Of a DNA stretch of 64,000 nt, positions 17,561-25,476 are shown piece by piece (the stretch's first letter is position 1; the number at the start of each line of letters is the position of its first letter). Both the position numbers and the translations under genes were made by a program. Below the pieces are notes generated by a model that saw nothing but the letters and a program-made list of their open reading frames with translations, ran no database searches and was not told where the DNA came from. The DNA is taken from assembly GCF_000731675.1 (NCBI RefSeq), contig NZ_JMIT01000003.1, positions 230,058 to 294,057 of the forward strand, in the 5' to 3' direction. This DNA comes from Pseudomonas capeferrum (GTDB lineage Bacteria > Pseudomonadota > Gammaproteobacteria > Pseudomonadales > Pseudomonadaceae).

Positions 17561-18951
17561 TCGTCGTCGAAGTTGTACATGCCAGGCGCAAGGTTCTCGA
17601 AGCGGGTGTACTTGCCGATGAAGGCCAGGCGGATGAAACCGATGGGGCCGTTACGCTGTTTACCGATGATGATTTCGGCAATGCCCTTGTGCTCGGTCTC
17701 CGGGTGATACACCTCGTCACGGTAAACGAACATGATCACGTCGGCGTCCTGCTCGATTGCACCGGATTCACGCAAGTCGGAGTTCACCGGGCGCTTGTTC
17801 GGCCGCTGCTCCAGGGAGCGGTTGAGCTGCGACAGGGCGATGACCGGGCAGTTGAATTCCTTGGCCAGGGCCTTGAGCGAGCGGGAGATCTCGGAAATCT
17901 CGTTGGTCCGGTTGTCACCGGAAGAGCCCGGAATCTGCATCAACTGCAGGTAGTCGACCATGATCATGCCGATCTCACCGTGCTCCCGAGCCAGGCGGCG
18001 GGTACGCGCACGCATTTCCGACGGGCTGATGCCAGCGGTATCGTCGATGAACAGCTTGCGGTCGTTGAGCAGGTTGACCGCCGAGGTCAGGCGTGGCCAG
18101 TCGTCGTCGTCGAGTTGGCCGGAACGCACCTTGGTCTGGTCGATGCGCCCGAGCGACGAGAGCATACGCATGATCAGCGATTCGCCTGGCATCTCGAGGG
18201 AGAACACCAGCACCGCCTTGTCGCTGCGCAGCACGGCGTTTTCCACCAGGTTCATGGCGAAGGTGGTCTTGCCCATCGACGGACGGCCGGCAACGATGAT
18301 CAGGTCGGCCGCCTGCAGGCCGCTGGTCTTCCCATCCAGGTCGGTGTAACCGGTGGAAATACCGGTAATGTCGCTGTCAGAGTTGAACAGCGTGTCGATA
18401 CGGTCGATGGCCTTGGTCAACAGCTCGTTGACCCCCACCGGGCCGCCGGTCTTCGGCCGCGCCTCGGCGATCTGGAAGATCTGCCGCTCGGCGTCGTCGA
18501 GGATTTCTTCGGCGTTGCGCCCTTGTGGATTGAAGGCGTTGTCGGCGATATCGGTGCTGATGCTGATCAGCTGTCGCAGCGTGGCCCGCTCGCGAATGAT
18601 CGCGGCATAGGCCTTGATGTTGGCCACCGACGGGGTGTTCTTGGCCAACTCCGCCAGGTAGGCGAGGCCACCGACTTGCGACGACACGCCCTCCTTGTCC
18701 AACTGCTCGTGCAACGTGACCACGTCGAACGGGTGGTTCAGGTCGACCAGCTTGTGGATGGCGCGGAAGATCAGGCGGTGGTCATGCCGATAGAAATCGC
18801 CATCCGAGACCTGATCCAGTACCCGCTCCCAGGCGTTGTTGTCCAGCATCAGGCCACCGAGCACGGCCTGTTCGGCCTCGATGGAATGCGGCGGCACCTT
18901 TAGGGCTGCGGTTTGCAGGTCGAGCTGTTCGGAGGAGGTGATCTCGTTCAT
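17554..18951 (-). CDS. dnaB: Replicative DNA helicase DnaB
   Basis: 465 residues from ATG 18951 (MNEITSSEQLDLQTAALKVP). The N-terminal DnaG-interacting domain includes PHSIEAEQAVLGGLMLDN. The RecA-like C-terminal domain has Walker A GRPSMGKTTFAMNL, Walker B MIMVDYLQLM, and the arginine finger region RESGAIEQDADVIMFVYRDE. It unwinds DNA at the replication fork as a hexamer loaded at DnaA-opened origins. A longer frame to 18993 adds 14 residues unlike the family and has no ribosome site. It lies downstream of rplI, with the rplI terminator between. No intein is present. Confidence 0.97.
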   Translation of the reverse strand: MNEITSSEQLDLQTAALKVPPHSIEAEQAVLGGLMLDNNAWERVLDQVSDGDFYRHDHRLIFRAIHKLVDLNHPFDVVTLHEQLDKEGVSSQVGGLAYLAELAKNTPSVANIKAYAAIIRERATLRQLISISTDIADNAFNPQGRNAEEILDDAERQIFQIAEARPKTGGPVGVNELLTKAIDRIDTLFNSDSDITGISTGYTDLDGKTSGLQAADLIIVAGRPSMGKTTFAMNLVENAVLRSDKAVLVFSLEMPGESLIMRMLSSLGRIDQTKVRSGQLDDDDWPRLTSAVNLLNDRKLFIDDTAGISPSEMRARTRRLAREHGEIGMIMVDYLQLMQIPGSSGDNRTNEISEISRSLKALAKEFNCPVIALSQLNRSLEQRPNKRPVNSDLRESGAIEQDADVIMFVYRDEVYHPETEHKGIAEIIIGKQRNGPIGFIRLAFIGKYTRFENLAPGMYNFDDDE

Positions 18952-18987
18952 GGCCACGAAAGAATTCTGGGGGACGAAAAAGACAAA

Positions 18988-19019
18988 GGGCACGGCCTGT
19001 AGAAGACAGGACCGTGCCC
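18988..19019 (-). terminator. Rho-independent terminator after rplI
   Basis: Stem GGGCACGG / CCGTGCCC (18988-18995 and 19012-19019), extended by CCTGT / ACAGG, followed on the - strand by TTTGTCTTTTTC. It separates the ribosomal operon from dnaB. Confidence 0.9.
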
Positions 19020-19064
19020 GATGTTAACCGGCTGGGCCGCGGACGGCCAGCCAGTCAGCGCAGC

Positions 19065-19511
19065 TTAGGCAGCTACGACAACCACGCGTACGGTGGCTTC
19101 AACGTCGCTGTGCAGGTGCACGGCTACGTCGTATTCGCCAACCTGACGGATGGTGCCGTTCGGCAGACGCACTTCAGCTTTGGCCACTTCAACGCCGGAG
19201 GCGGTCAGGGCGTCAGCGATGTCGTGGGTGCCGATCGAACCGAACAGCTTGCCTTCGTCGCCAGCGGTGGCAGTGATGGTCACTTCCAGCTCGGCCAGTT
19301 GGGCAGCGCGGCTTTCAGCCGACGTTTTACGGTCAGCAGCTGCTTTTTCCAGCTCGGCGCGACGCTCTTCGAACGCAGCCAGGTTGGCGGCGTTGGCAAC
19401 GGTGGCCTTGCCGAATGGCAGCAGGAAGTTACGGCCGTAACCAGCCTTAACTTTTACTTTGTCGCCCAGGTTGCCCAGGTTAGCGACTTTTTCCAGCAGG
19501 ATCAGTTCCAT
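19065..19511 (-). CDS. rplI: 50S ribosomal protein L9
   Basis: 148 residues starting MELILLEKVANLGNLGDKVKVKAGYG then RNFLLPFGKA, the L9 signature. The long central helix (FEERRAELEKAAADRKTS) leads to a C-terminal domain ending VEATVRVVVVAA. It binds 23S rRNA near the L1 stalk and helps keep the reading frame. It is the last gene of the rpsF-rpsR-DUF2232-rplI unit, ending in a good terminator. Confidence 0.97.
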   Translation of the reverse strand: MELILLEKVANLGNLGDKVKVKAGYGRNFLLPFGKATVANAANLAAFEERRAELEKAAADRKTSAESRAAQLAELEVTITATAGDEGKLFGSIGTHDIADALTASGVEVAKAEVRLPNGTIRQVGEYDVAVHLHSDVEATVRVVVVAA

Positions 19512-19531
19512 TTGGTAAAACCTCTTAACTT

Positions 19532-20395
19532 TTAACCTTCACCGTTCGCGGAGTCATTCCCCTCAGGGGACTTGCGACCGCGAAAATCAATCAGGCTGTC
19601 GACAATGGCCAAAACCACGAGCAACGGATAAATCAGCTGCATGATCAGCGGCAGCGTCACGTACATGCCCACCAGCCAGAAACCAGCCAGTCGGCCCTGT
19701 GCCACCAGCCCATGCATCAAGGCGATGCCGGCCAGGACGAGCACCAGGCTGGATGCAGAGGCCAGGACGATAAACTGCGGCCCGATGAACGGACCCAGCA
19801 CCATCACTGCCACCAGCGTCAGCATGGTGACCCGCGGCAACTTCAGGGCGCGAAACTCGCGACCGAAGCCTCCAGGGTTGTACAACGCAGCCTGCCAATA
19901 CCGCGCCAGCATCAAAGCCAGCACGCTGAACAGCTGCAGCATCACCGCCGTTGAAGCGACCAGCACAGGGCCGATCAGCTCACCGGGGATCACCGGTTTG
20001 CCTTCGATTTGTGGCAGGGCTTGTACAAGCGCCTTGGCCAACACCTCGAAGGTTTCACGCAGTACCGTGTCCAGGATGAGGCTGTAGACCAACCCCAGCA
20101 CAACACTGGACATCAACACCCGGCTCCAGGAATGCCCGGCACGCAACAAGGCGGCCAGCCCCAGCGTCCCCAACAGCACCAGCAAGGTGCTTGGGTCGCC
20201 AAAGGCCCAGATGGCCACCGCCGGCAAAAGCCCGAACGCGATGACCGTTGAAGCATCCTTGAACCCGCGCCGCAGAAGCACGAGGCTCCCGGCAGCGGCA
20301 CTCAACCAGAACAACAGCGGTAACACTGCACTGATGACCACCACCAGGGTGGCCTGCACACGACCGCGCATGATGAAATCAGCTAACGCTCGCAT
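19532..20395 (-). CDS. DUF2232 (YybS-like) membrane protein in the ribosomal operon
   Basis: 287 residues with about eight hydrophobic segments (for example ATLVVVISAVLPLLFWLSAAAG, VIAFGLLPAVAIWAFG, LVASTAVMLQLFSVLALML) and a short polar tail (DFRGRKSPEGNDSANGEG). The pattern matches the DUF2232/YybS family of unknown role. It lies between rpsR and rplI with 20 to 35 bp gaps, an arrangement seen in pseudomonads; E. coli has priB in this operon instead, between rpsF and rpsR. A link to translation or to membrane physiology cannot be read from sequence. Confidence 0.85.
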   Translation of the reverse strand: MRALADFIMRGRVQATLVVVISAVLPLLFWLSAAAGSLVLLRRGFKDASTVIAFGLLPAVAIWAFGDPSTLLVLLGTLGLAALLRAGHSWSRVLMSSVVLGLVYSLILDTVLRETFEVLAKALVQALPQIEGKPVIPGELIGPVLVASTAVMLQLFSVLALMLARYWQAALYNPGGFGREFRALKLPRVTMLTLVAVMVLGPFIGPQFIVLASASSLVLVLAGIALMHGLVAQGRLAGFWLVGMYVTLPLIMQLIYPLLVVLAIVDSLIDFRGRKSPEGNDSANGEG

Positions 20396-20429
20396 GCTTT
20401 ATCCCTTACTGCTTGTCGACGACCCGGTC

Positions 20430-20660
20430 TCAGCGGCCGTGGCTGTCGGTGTAGGGCAGCAGGGCCAGGAAGCGGGCGCGCTTGATAGCGGTAGCCAGCT
20501 GACGCTGATAACGAGCTTTGGTACCGGTGATACGGCTTGGAACGATCTTGCCGGTTTCGGATACGTAAGCTTTCAGGGTGTTGAGATCTTTGAAGTCGAT
20601 CTCTTTCACGTCTTCAGCAGTGAAGCGGCAGAATTTACGACGACGGAAGAAACGTGCCAT
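20430..20660 (-). CDS. rpsR: 30S ribosomal protein S18
   Basis: 76 residues: MARFFRRRKFCRFTAEDVKE, then IDFKDLNTLKAYVSETGKI, then PSRITGTKARYQRQLATAIK, the full S18 pattern. It binds 16S rRNA beside S6. The ATG at 20660 is preceded by GAGGAGCC. The upstream gap to rpsF is 28 bp, so the two partners are made together. Confidence 0.98.
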   Translation of the reverse strand: MARFFRRRKFCRFTAEDVKEIDFKDLNTLKAYVSETGKIVPSRITGTKARYQRQLATAIKRARFLALLPYTDSHGR

Positions 20661-20688
20661 GTAATAGGCTCCTCAAAAGGTCCGTGGA

Positions 20689-21114
20689 TTACTCGTCAGC
20701 GTTATCGCTGGAGTCGCTGTCATTGCTGTCATCGCCTTCGGCGGAGTCAGAATGCTCAGGACGCTCACGACGCTCACGGCGCTCGCTGCGGTTCTCTTCT
20801 GCCTTGAGCATCTCGGACTGACCGGTTACGGCTTCGTCGCGACGGATGACCAGGTTACGGATCACGGCATCGTTGTAGCGGAAGTTGTCTTCCAGCTCGG
20901 CCAGGGCCTTGCCGGTGCACTCAACGTTCAGCATCACGTAGTGAGCCTTGTGAACATTGTTGATTGCATAGGCCAGTTGACGACGGCCCCAGTCTTCCAG
21001 GCGGTGGATCTTGCCACCATCTTCTTCGATCAGCTTGGTGTAACGCTCAACCATGCCGCCGACTTGCTCGCTCTGGTCCGGGTGAACCAGAAAGATGATT
21101 TCGTAATGACGCAT
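20689..21114 (-). CDS. rpsF: 30S ribosomal protein S6 with long acidic tail
   Basis: 141 residues. The core (MRHYEIIFLVHPDQSEQVGG, YAINNVHKAHYVMLNVE, YNDAVIRNLVIRRDEAVT) is standard S6. A 35-residue tail follows, first Arg/Glu-rich (RSERRERRERPEH) and then Ser/Asp-rich (GDDSNDSDSSDNADE). In E. coli, RimK adds glutamates to the S6 C-terminus, and RimK also acts on S6 in pseudomonads; the terminal Glu here would suit that, by inference. It heads the operon behind a good sigma-70 promoter at 21235-21263. Confidence 0.97.
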   Translation of the reverse strand: MRHYEIIFLVHPDQSEQVGGMVERYTKLIEEDGGKIHRLEDWGRRQLAYAINNVHKAHYVMLNVECTGKALAELEDNFRYNDAVIRNLVIRRDEAVTGQSEMLKAEENRSERRERRERPEHSDSAEGDDSNDSDSSDNADE

Positions 21115-21234
21115 GAATGCTCCTTACGGGTTAGTAGTCTGCCAGAACGCTGGTCAGACAAGGAGTGAATGACACTGTATGTCTTGCCATGGAGGGGAGG
21201 CACATAAGCGCCTGCCAGCTCGGCAAGGGGCGCA

Positions 21235-21263
21235 ATTGTAGAGAAGGCGTGGCGCACAAGCAA
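21235..21263 (-). promoter_or_regulatory. Sigma-70 promoter for the rpsF operon
   Basis: Reading on the - strand: TTGCTT (21263-21258), 17-bp spacer, TACAAT (21240-21235). It is followed by GC-rich TGCGCCCC, a discriminator of the type found at growth-rate-controlled promoters. Confidence 0.7.
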
Positions 21264-21316
21264 GGTGATTGGCGATTATTTGAACAGCCGGAAACATATT
21301 TTGCCTGCACCAACCC

Positions 21317-21399
21317 TTCGCGGGGCAAGCCCGCTCCCACAGGCCAACTGCAGCCTCTGCCATTGCAGTAATCCTGTGGGAGCGGGCTTGCCCCGCGAA
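21317..21399. repeat. REP doublet (REPIN-like)
   Basis: Perfect 27-bp arms at 21317-21343 and 21373-21399 in opposite orientation, with the core GCGGGGCAAGCCCGCTCCCA, separated by 29 nt. This is the P. putida-type REP hairpin. It follows the rlmB stop. Confidence 0.92.
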
Positions 21400-21420
21400 G
21401 AGGCCAGCACAGACTGAATA

Positions 21421-22167
21421 TCAGCGCTTGGCTTGACGCTGGCGCACGGCCTCGAACAGGCAAACGCCGGTCGCGACCGAGACGTTCAGGCTGCTGACGC
21501 TACCGCCCATCGGCAACTTCACCAGGAAATCGCAATGCTCACGGGTCAGTCGGCGCATGCCCTTGCCTTCTGCCCCCATGATCATCACCAAAGGCCCGGT
21601 CAGGTCCTGCTGGTAAATCTCCTGCTCGGCCTCGCCGGCAGTGCCGACCACCCACAGGCCACGCTGCTGGAGCTTTTCAAGGGTACGCGCGAGGTTGGTC
21701 ACGGCCACCAGCGGGATCACCTCCGCAGCGCCACAGGCCACCTTGCGCACCACCGGCGTCAGGGTCGCCGACTTGTCCTTGGGCACCACCACCGCCGTGG
21801 CACCGGCGGCATCGGCGGTGCGCAGGCAGGCGCCGAGGTTGTGCGGGTCGGTGACACCGTCCAGCACCAGGATCAGCGGCGGCGTTTCGGTGCGCTCAAG
21901 CAACTCTTCGAGCATCAACTCGCCCCACACCTGGCTCGGGCTGACCTCGGCGACCACGCCCTGGTGCACGCCTTCGACCCAGGCATCCAGCTCACGGCGC
22001 TCGGCCTGGCCGACCGCCACACGGTTTTCCGCGGCCAGCTCCAGCAGCTTCTGCAGGCGGGGCTCGCTACGCCCCTCCGACAGCCAGACCTGCTTGACCC
22101 GCTTGGGGTGGTGCTGCAACAACGCCTGCACGGCGTGTACGCCGTAGATCTTTTCCAGCTGACTCAT
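21421..22167 (-). CDS. rlmB: 23S rRNA (guanosine-2'-O-)-methyltransferase RlmB
   Basis: 248 residues. SpoU/TrmH fold with the N-terminal substrate-binding domain (EKIYGVHAVQALLQHHPKRV) and the knot motifs LVLDGVTDPHNLGACLRTADAAG, VIMGAEGKGMRRLTREHCD and LPMGGSVSSLNVSVATGV. It methylates G2251 of 23S rRNA. The ATG at 22167 overlaps the rnr stop by 4 bp, as in E. coli, where the two are also adjacent. Confidence 0.96.
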   Translation of the reverse strand: MSQLEKIYGVHAVQALLQHHPKRVKQVWLSEGRSEPRLQKLLELAAENRVAVGQAERRELDAWVEGVHQGVVAEVSPSQVWGELMLEELLERTETPPLILVLDGVTDPHNLGACLRTADAAGATAVVVPKDKSATLTPVVRKVACGAAEVIPLVAVTNLARTLEKLQQRGLWVVGTAGEAEQEIYQQDLTGPLVMIMGAEGKGMRRLTREHCDFLVKLPMGGSVSSLNVSVATGVCLFEAVRQRQAKR

Positions 22168-24740
22168 GACTTGCTCTTGCTCTTGCGGGGCGCACCGGAC
22201 TTCGGCGGGCCTTTGCGATGCTTGGTCGGCTTGCCGGATGGCTTGCCAGCCTTCTCCGACTTGCTGCCGGCAGTGCTGCGCGCGTCGGTCATCAACGCCT
22301 TCTTCATCTCGCGGCTTTTGCGCACCTCAGCATTACGCTGCACGGCATCTTTCGGGAAGTAAGCCTCGGAAGCCTCGCTCTTGCGGCTGCGCGGCTTGGG
22401 CGTGGCTTTCGCTTCGGTGGCCGGTTGCTGCTGCTCGGGCTTGCCGTCGGTTGGCGCTGCACCGCGCTGCTTGCGACCGATCGGGCCGCTGAGGGTCTTC
22501 TCGGAGACTTCGAAGTCGATCTTGCGCTCGTCCAGGTCAACGCGCATGACCTTGACTTCGATGGTGTCGCCCAGGCGGAAGCTGCGCCCGGTACGCTCGC
22601 CGGACAGGCGATGGTGGACCGGGTCGAAGTGGTAGTAGTCACCCGGCAGCGCACTGACGTGCACCAGGCCTTCCACGTAGATGTCGGTCAGCTCGACAAA
22701 CAACCCGAAGCCGGTCACCGCAGTGATCACGCCTGGGAAGGTCTCGCCCACGCGGTCTTTCATGTATTCGCACTTGAGCCAGTTGACCACGTCGCGGGTC
22801 GCTTCGTCGGCGCGACGCTCGGTCATCGAGCACTGCTCGCCAAGCTGCTCCAGGGTGTTCTCGTCGTACGGGTAGATACGCGCCTTGGGAATGCTCATGG
22901 CACCCGCACGCTTGACGTGCGGGGTATCGACCTTGGAACGGATGATGCTGCGAATGGCGCGGTGCACCAGCAGGTCCGGGTAACGGCGAATCGGCGAGGT
23001 GAAGTGGGTGTACGCCTCGTAATTCAGGCCGAAGTGGCCATTGTTGTCGGTGCTGTACACCGCCTGGCTCAGCGAACGCAGCATCACGGTCTGGATCAGG
23101 TGGAAGTCCGGGCGCTCGGCGATGCTCGCCAGCAGTGCCTGGTAATCCTTCGGCGACGGGTCCTTGCCCTTGTGCAGCGACAAGCCCAGCTCACCGAGGA
23201 AGGCGCGCAGTTTTTCCAGGCGCTCCGGCGGCGGGCCGTCGTGAACGCGGTACAGGGCCGGCACGCCGTGCTTTTGCAGGAACTCGGCGGTGGCCACGTT
23301 GGCCGCCAGCATGCATTCTTCGATCAGCTTGTGCGCATCGTTGCGCACGGTCGGACGGATTTCGGCGATCTTGCGCTGGTCACCGAAGACGATGCGGGTT
23401 TCCTGGGTCTCGAAGTCGATCGCACCGCGGGTGTGGCGCGCGTCCAGCAGCACCTTGTAGAGCGCATACAGGCTCTTGAGGTCAGGCAGGACTTCCTTGT
23501 ACTGCTCGCGCAGCGCCTTGCCTTCACGGGTGCGGGAATGCTCGAGCATGCTGCTGACCTTGTTGTAGGTCAGGCGGGCATGGGAGTGGATCACGCCTTC
23601 GTAGAACTGGTAGTCGACCATCTGGCCCGCTTTGTTGATGGTCATCTCGCAGACCATGGCCAGGCGATCGACGTGCGGGTTCAGCGAGCACAGGCCGTTG
23701 GACAGCTCCTCGGGAAGCATCGGCACCACGCGTTCGGGGAAATACACCGAGTTGCCGCGCTGCTGGGCTTCGACGTCCAGGGCAGAACCCAGGCGCACGT
23801 AGCTGGAAACGTCGGCGATCGCCACATACAGGCGCCATCCGCCCGAGAACATGCGCAGCTTGCCCAGTGGCTCGCAATAGACCGCGTCGTCGAAGTCGCG
23901 GGCATCTTCGCCGTCGATGGTGACGAAAGGCAGGTGGCGCAGGTCGATGCGCTTTTCCTTGTCCTTGTCTTCCACTTCGGAGCGGAACTTGCGCGCTTCC
24001 TTGACCACATCGTCGGGCCAGACGTGCGGAATGTCGTAGCTGCGCAGGGCGACGTCGATTTCCATGCCCGGCGCCATGTAGTTGCCGATCACCTCGACCA
24101 CATCACCCTGCGGCTGGAAGCGCGGGGTTGGCCAGTGGGTGATTTTGATCTCGACGAACTGGCCGATCTTGGCGCCGCCATTGCGACCGGCGGTCACCAG
24201 CACTTCCTGCTGGATCTTCGGGTTGTCCGGCGTCACGTAGCCGATACCGCCCTCTTCGAAGTAACGCCCGACCACGCTTTCGTGGGCACGGGAGATGACT
24301 TCTACCAGTACACCTTCACGGCGGCCACGGCGGTCGGTGCCGGAGACACGCGCCAGGGCGCGGTCGCCGTCGAACACCAGACGCATCTGCGAAGGGCTGA
24401 GGAACAGGTCGTCGCTCTTGTCATCGGGGATGAGGAAGCCAAAACCATCGCGATGGCCGGAAACGCGGCCACAGATCAGGTCCAGCTTGTCTACCGGGGC
24501 ATAGGTGCCGCGCCGGGTATAGATAAGCTGGCCATCGCGCTCCATGGCACGCAGACGGCGGCGCAGGGCTTCAATCTGGTCTTCCTCGTACAGACCGAAT
24601 TCTGCCGCCAGCTCCTCGCGGGCGGCCGGCTCGCCGCGATCGGCAAGACGCTGGAGGATCAGCTCACGGCTGGGGATAGGGTTGTCGTATTTTTCCGCTT
24701 CGCGAGCGGCCTCGGGATCGAGGGATTGCCAATCGGCCAT
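22164..24740 (-). CDS. rnr: Ribonuclease R
   Basis: 858 residues. In order: an N-terminal helical region (PSRELILQRLADRGEPAAREELA), two cold-shock domains, the RNB catalytic domain with DGEDARDFDDAVYCE carrying the metal-binding aspartates, an S1 domain (FPGVITAVTGFGLFVELTDIYVEGL), and a long Lys/Arg-rich tail (RKGPPKSGAPRKSKSKS). It degrades structured RNA 3' to 5' and takes part in rRNA quality control and cold growth. It is about 45 residues longer than the E. coli enzyme, mainly through the tail. It is coupled to rlmB. Confidence 0.96.
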   Translation of the reverse strand: MADWQSLDPEAAREAEKYDNPIPSRELILQRLADRGEPAAREELAAEFGLYEEDQIEALRRRLRAMERDGQLIYTRRGTYAPVDKLDLICGRVSGHRDGFGFLIPDDKSDDLFLSPSQMRLVFDGDRALARVSGTDRRGRREGVLVEVISRAHESVVGRYFEEGGIGYVTPDNPKIQQEVLVTAGRNGGAKIGQFVEIKITHWPTPRFQPQGDVVEVIGNYMAPGMEIDVALRSYDIPHVWPDDVVKEARKFRSEVEDKDKEKRIDLRHLPFVTIDGEDARDFDDAVYCEPLGKLRMFSGGWRLYVAIADVSSYVRLGSALDVEAQQRGNSVYFPERVVPMLPEELSNGLCSLNPHVDRLAMVCEMTINKAGQMVDYQFYEGVIHSHARLTYNKVSSMLEHSRTREGKALREQYKEVLPDLKSLYALYKVLLDARHTRGAIDFETQETRIVFGDQRKIAEIRPTVRNDAHKLIEECMLAANVATAEFLQKHGVPALYRVHDGPPPERLEKLRAFLGELGLSLHKGKDPSPKDYQALLASIAERPDFHLIQTVMLRSLSQAVYSTDNNGHFGLNYEAYTHFTSPIRRYPDLLVHRAIRSIIRSKVDTPHVKRAGAMSIPKARIYPYDENTLEQLGEQCSMTERRADEATRDVVNWLKCEYMKDRVGETFPGVITAVTGFGLFVELTDIYVEGLVHVSALPGDYYHFDPVHHRLSGERTGRSFRLGDTIEVKVMRVDLDERKIDFEVSEKTLSGPIGRKQRGAAPTDGKPEQQQPATEAKATPKPRSRKSEASEAYFPKDAVQRNAEVRKSREMKKALMTDARSTAGSKSEKAGKPSGKPTKHRKGPPKSGAPRKSKSKS

Positions 24741-24904
24741 CAGAAGGGGTTCACCTTGGGGTATATAGATAGGAATTCTGGCATAGGCGTATTGAAACCG
24801 GAAATGTCAGCCTTGGACAGCCCCCCAGCAATGAGTCGAGGAAGTCGTAATAGGGCTGAAGAATCAACAAGTTGAATTTTTTGAAATTTTTTTCGACCAG
24901 GGGC

Positions 24905-24933
24905 TTTACAGCCTACAGGACCGTCCGTATAGT
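24905..24933 (+). promoter_or_regulatory. Promoter for the tRNA-Leu genes
   Basis: TTTACA (24905-24910), 17-bp spacer, TATAGT (24928-24933), followed by a GC-rich discriminator (GCGCACC). An A/T-rich tract just upstream (24872-24897) could be an UP element. This set-up is typical of stable-RNA promoters. Confidence 0.7.
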
Positions 24934-25015
24934 GCGCACCACAACGACGGACAGACGACGTTGTAGTTGAGATGAAACGCGATGTAAAGCATCATGTGAC
25001 CTCGACGAAATGTGT

Positions 25016-25102
25016 GCCCAGGTGGCGGAATTGGTAGACGCGCTGGTTTCAGGTATCAGTGACCGCAAGGTCGTGGAAGTTCGAGTCTTCTCCTGGGCAC
25101 CA
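25016..25102 (+). tRNA. tRNA-Leu (anticodon CAG), copy 1
   Basis: 87 nt with a 7-bp acceptor stem GCCCAGG / CCTGGGC, encoded CCA end, anticodon loop TTCAGGT giving CAG, a long type-II variable arm (GACCGCAAGGTC), and T-loop TTCGAGT. It reads the CUG codon, the dominant leucine codon in this genome. Confidence 0.97.
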
Positions 25103-25190
25103 AGTATTATCAAGTAATAGATGACCAAGGATCTATTACTACTGTGTGAAAGCGAACGATAGTCGCCTTCATCAGACGATGTAAAGCTTT

Positions 25191-25277
25191 GCCCAGGTGG
25201 CGGAATTGGTAGACGCGCTGGTTTCAGGTATCAGTGACCGCAAGGTCGTGGAAGTTCGAGTCTTCTCCTGGGCACCA
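25191..25277 (+). tRNA. tRNA-Leu (anticodon CAG), copy 2
   Basis: Identical over all 87 nt to copy 1, starting 88 bp after it. Both are likely made from the promoter at 24905. A strong terminator follows at 25286. Confidence 0.97.
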
Positions 25278-25285
25278 TACAAAAA

Positions 25286-25312
25286 CCCACTAGCTTGCTA
25301 GTGGGTTTTTTC
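25286..25312 (+). terminator. Rho-independent terminator after the tRNA-Leu pair
   Basis: 9-bp stem CCCACTAGC / GCTAGTGGG (25286-25305), followed by TTTTTTCTTG. Confidence 0.95.
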
Positions 25313-25476
25313 TTGCCTGCGTTTTCTGTTTCCCCTCCCCTTTGCGCACTACACCCTCGCGCACTCCACCACTCGACGATCGTCTCGCGATGAATTTCTT
25401 GTCACCCGGCCACCTGAGAAACGATTTCGTTTACCATTGTTTCCAAATATGTAGCCGTAAGCGAGGAAGTACCCGC

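Larger units (their letters stand above)
21115..21420. other. Intergenic region between rlmB and rpsF
   Basis: 306 bp with no gene. The half near rpsF holds its promoter (21235-21263) and a leader of about 115 nt. The half near rlmB holds a REP doublet (21317-21399). Confidence 0.7.

Noticed and set aside
22218..24875. 885-codon open frame on the + strand
   Set aside because: Antisense shadow of rnr, which has all RNase R domains in order.
25016..25277. Integration site with duplicated tRNA end (att)
   Set aside because: Both tRNAs are complete and identical, and no integrase or island lies between or beside them.
25380..25476. Fur box upstream of the iron-type transporter
   Set aside because: The stretch around AAACGATTTCGTTT is a short inverted repeat but does not match the 19-bp Fur pattern well enough.
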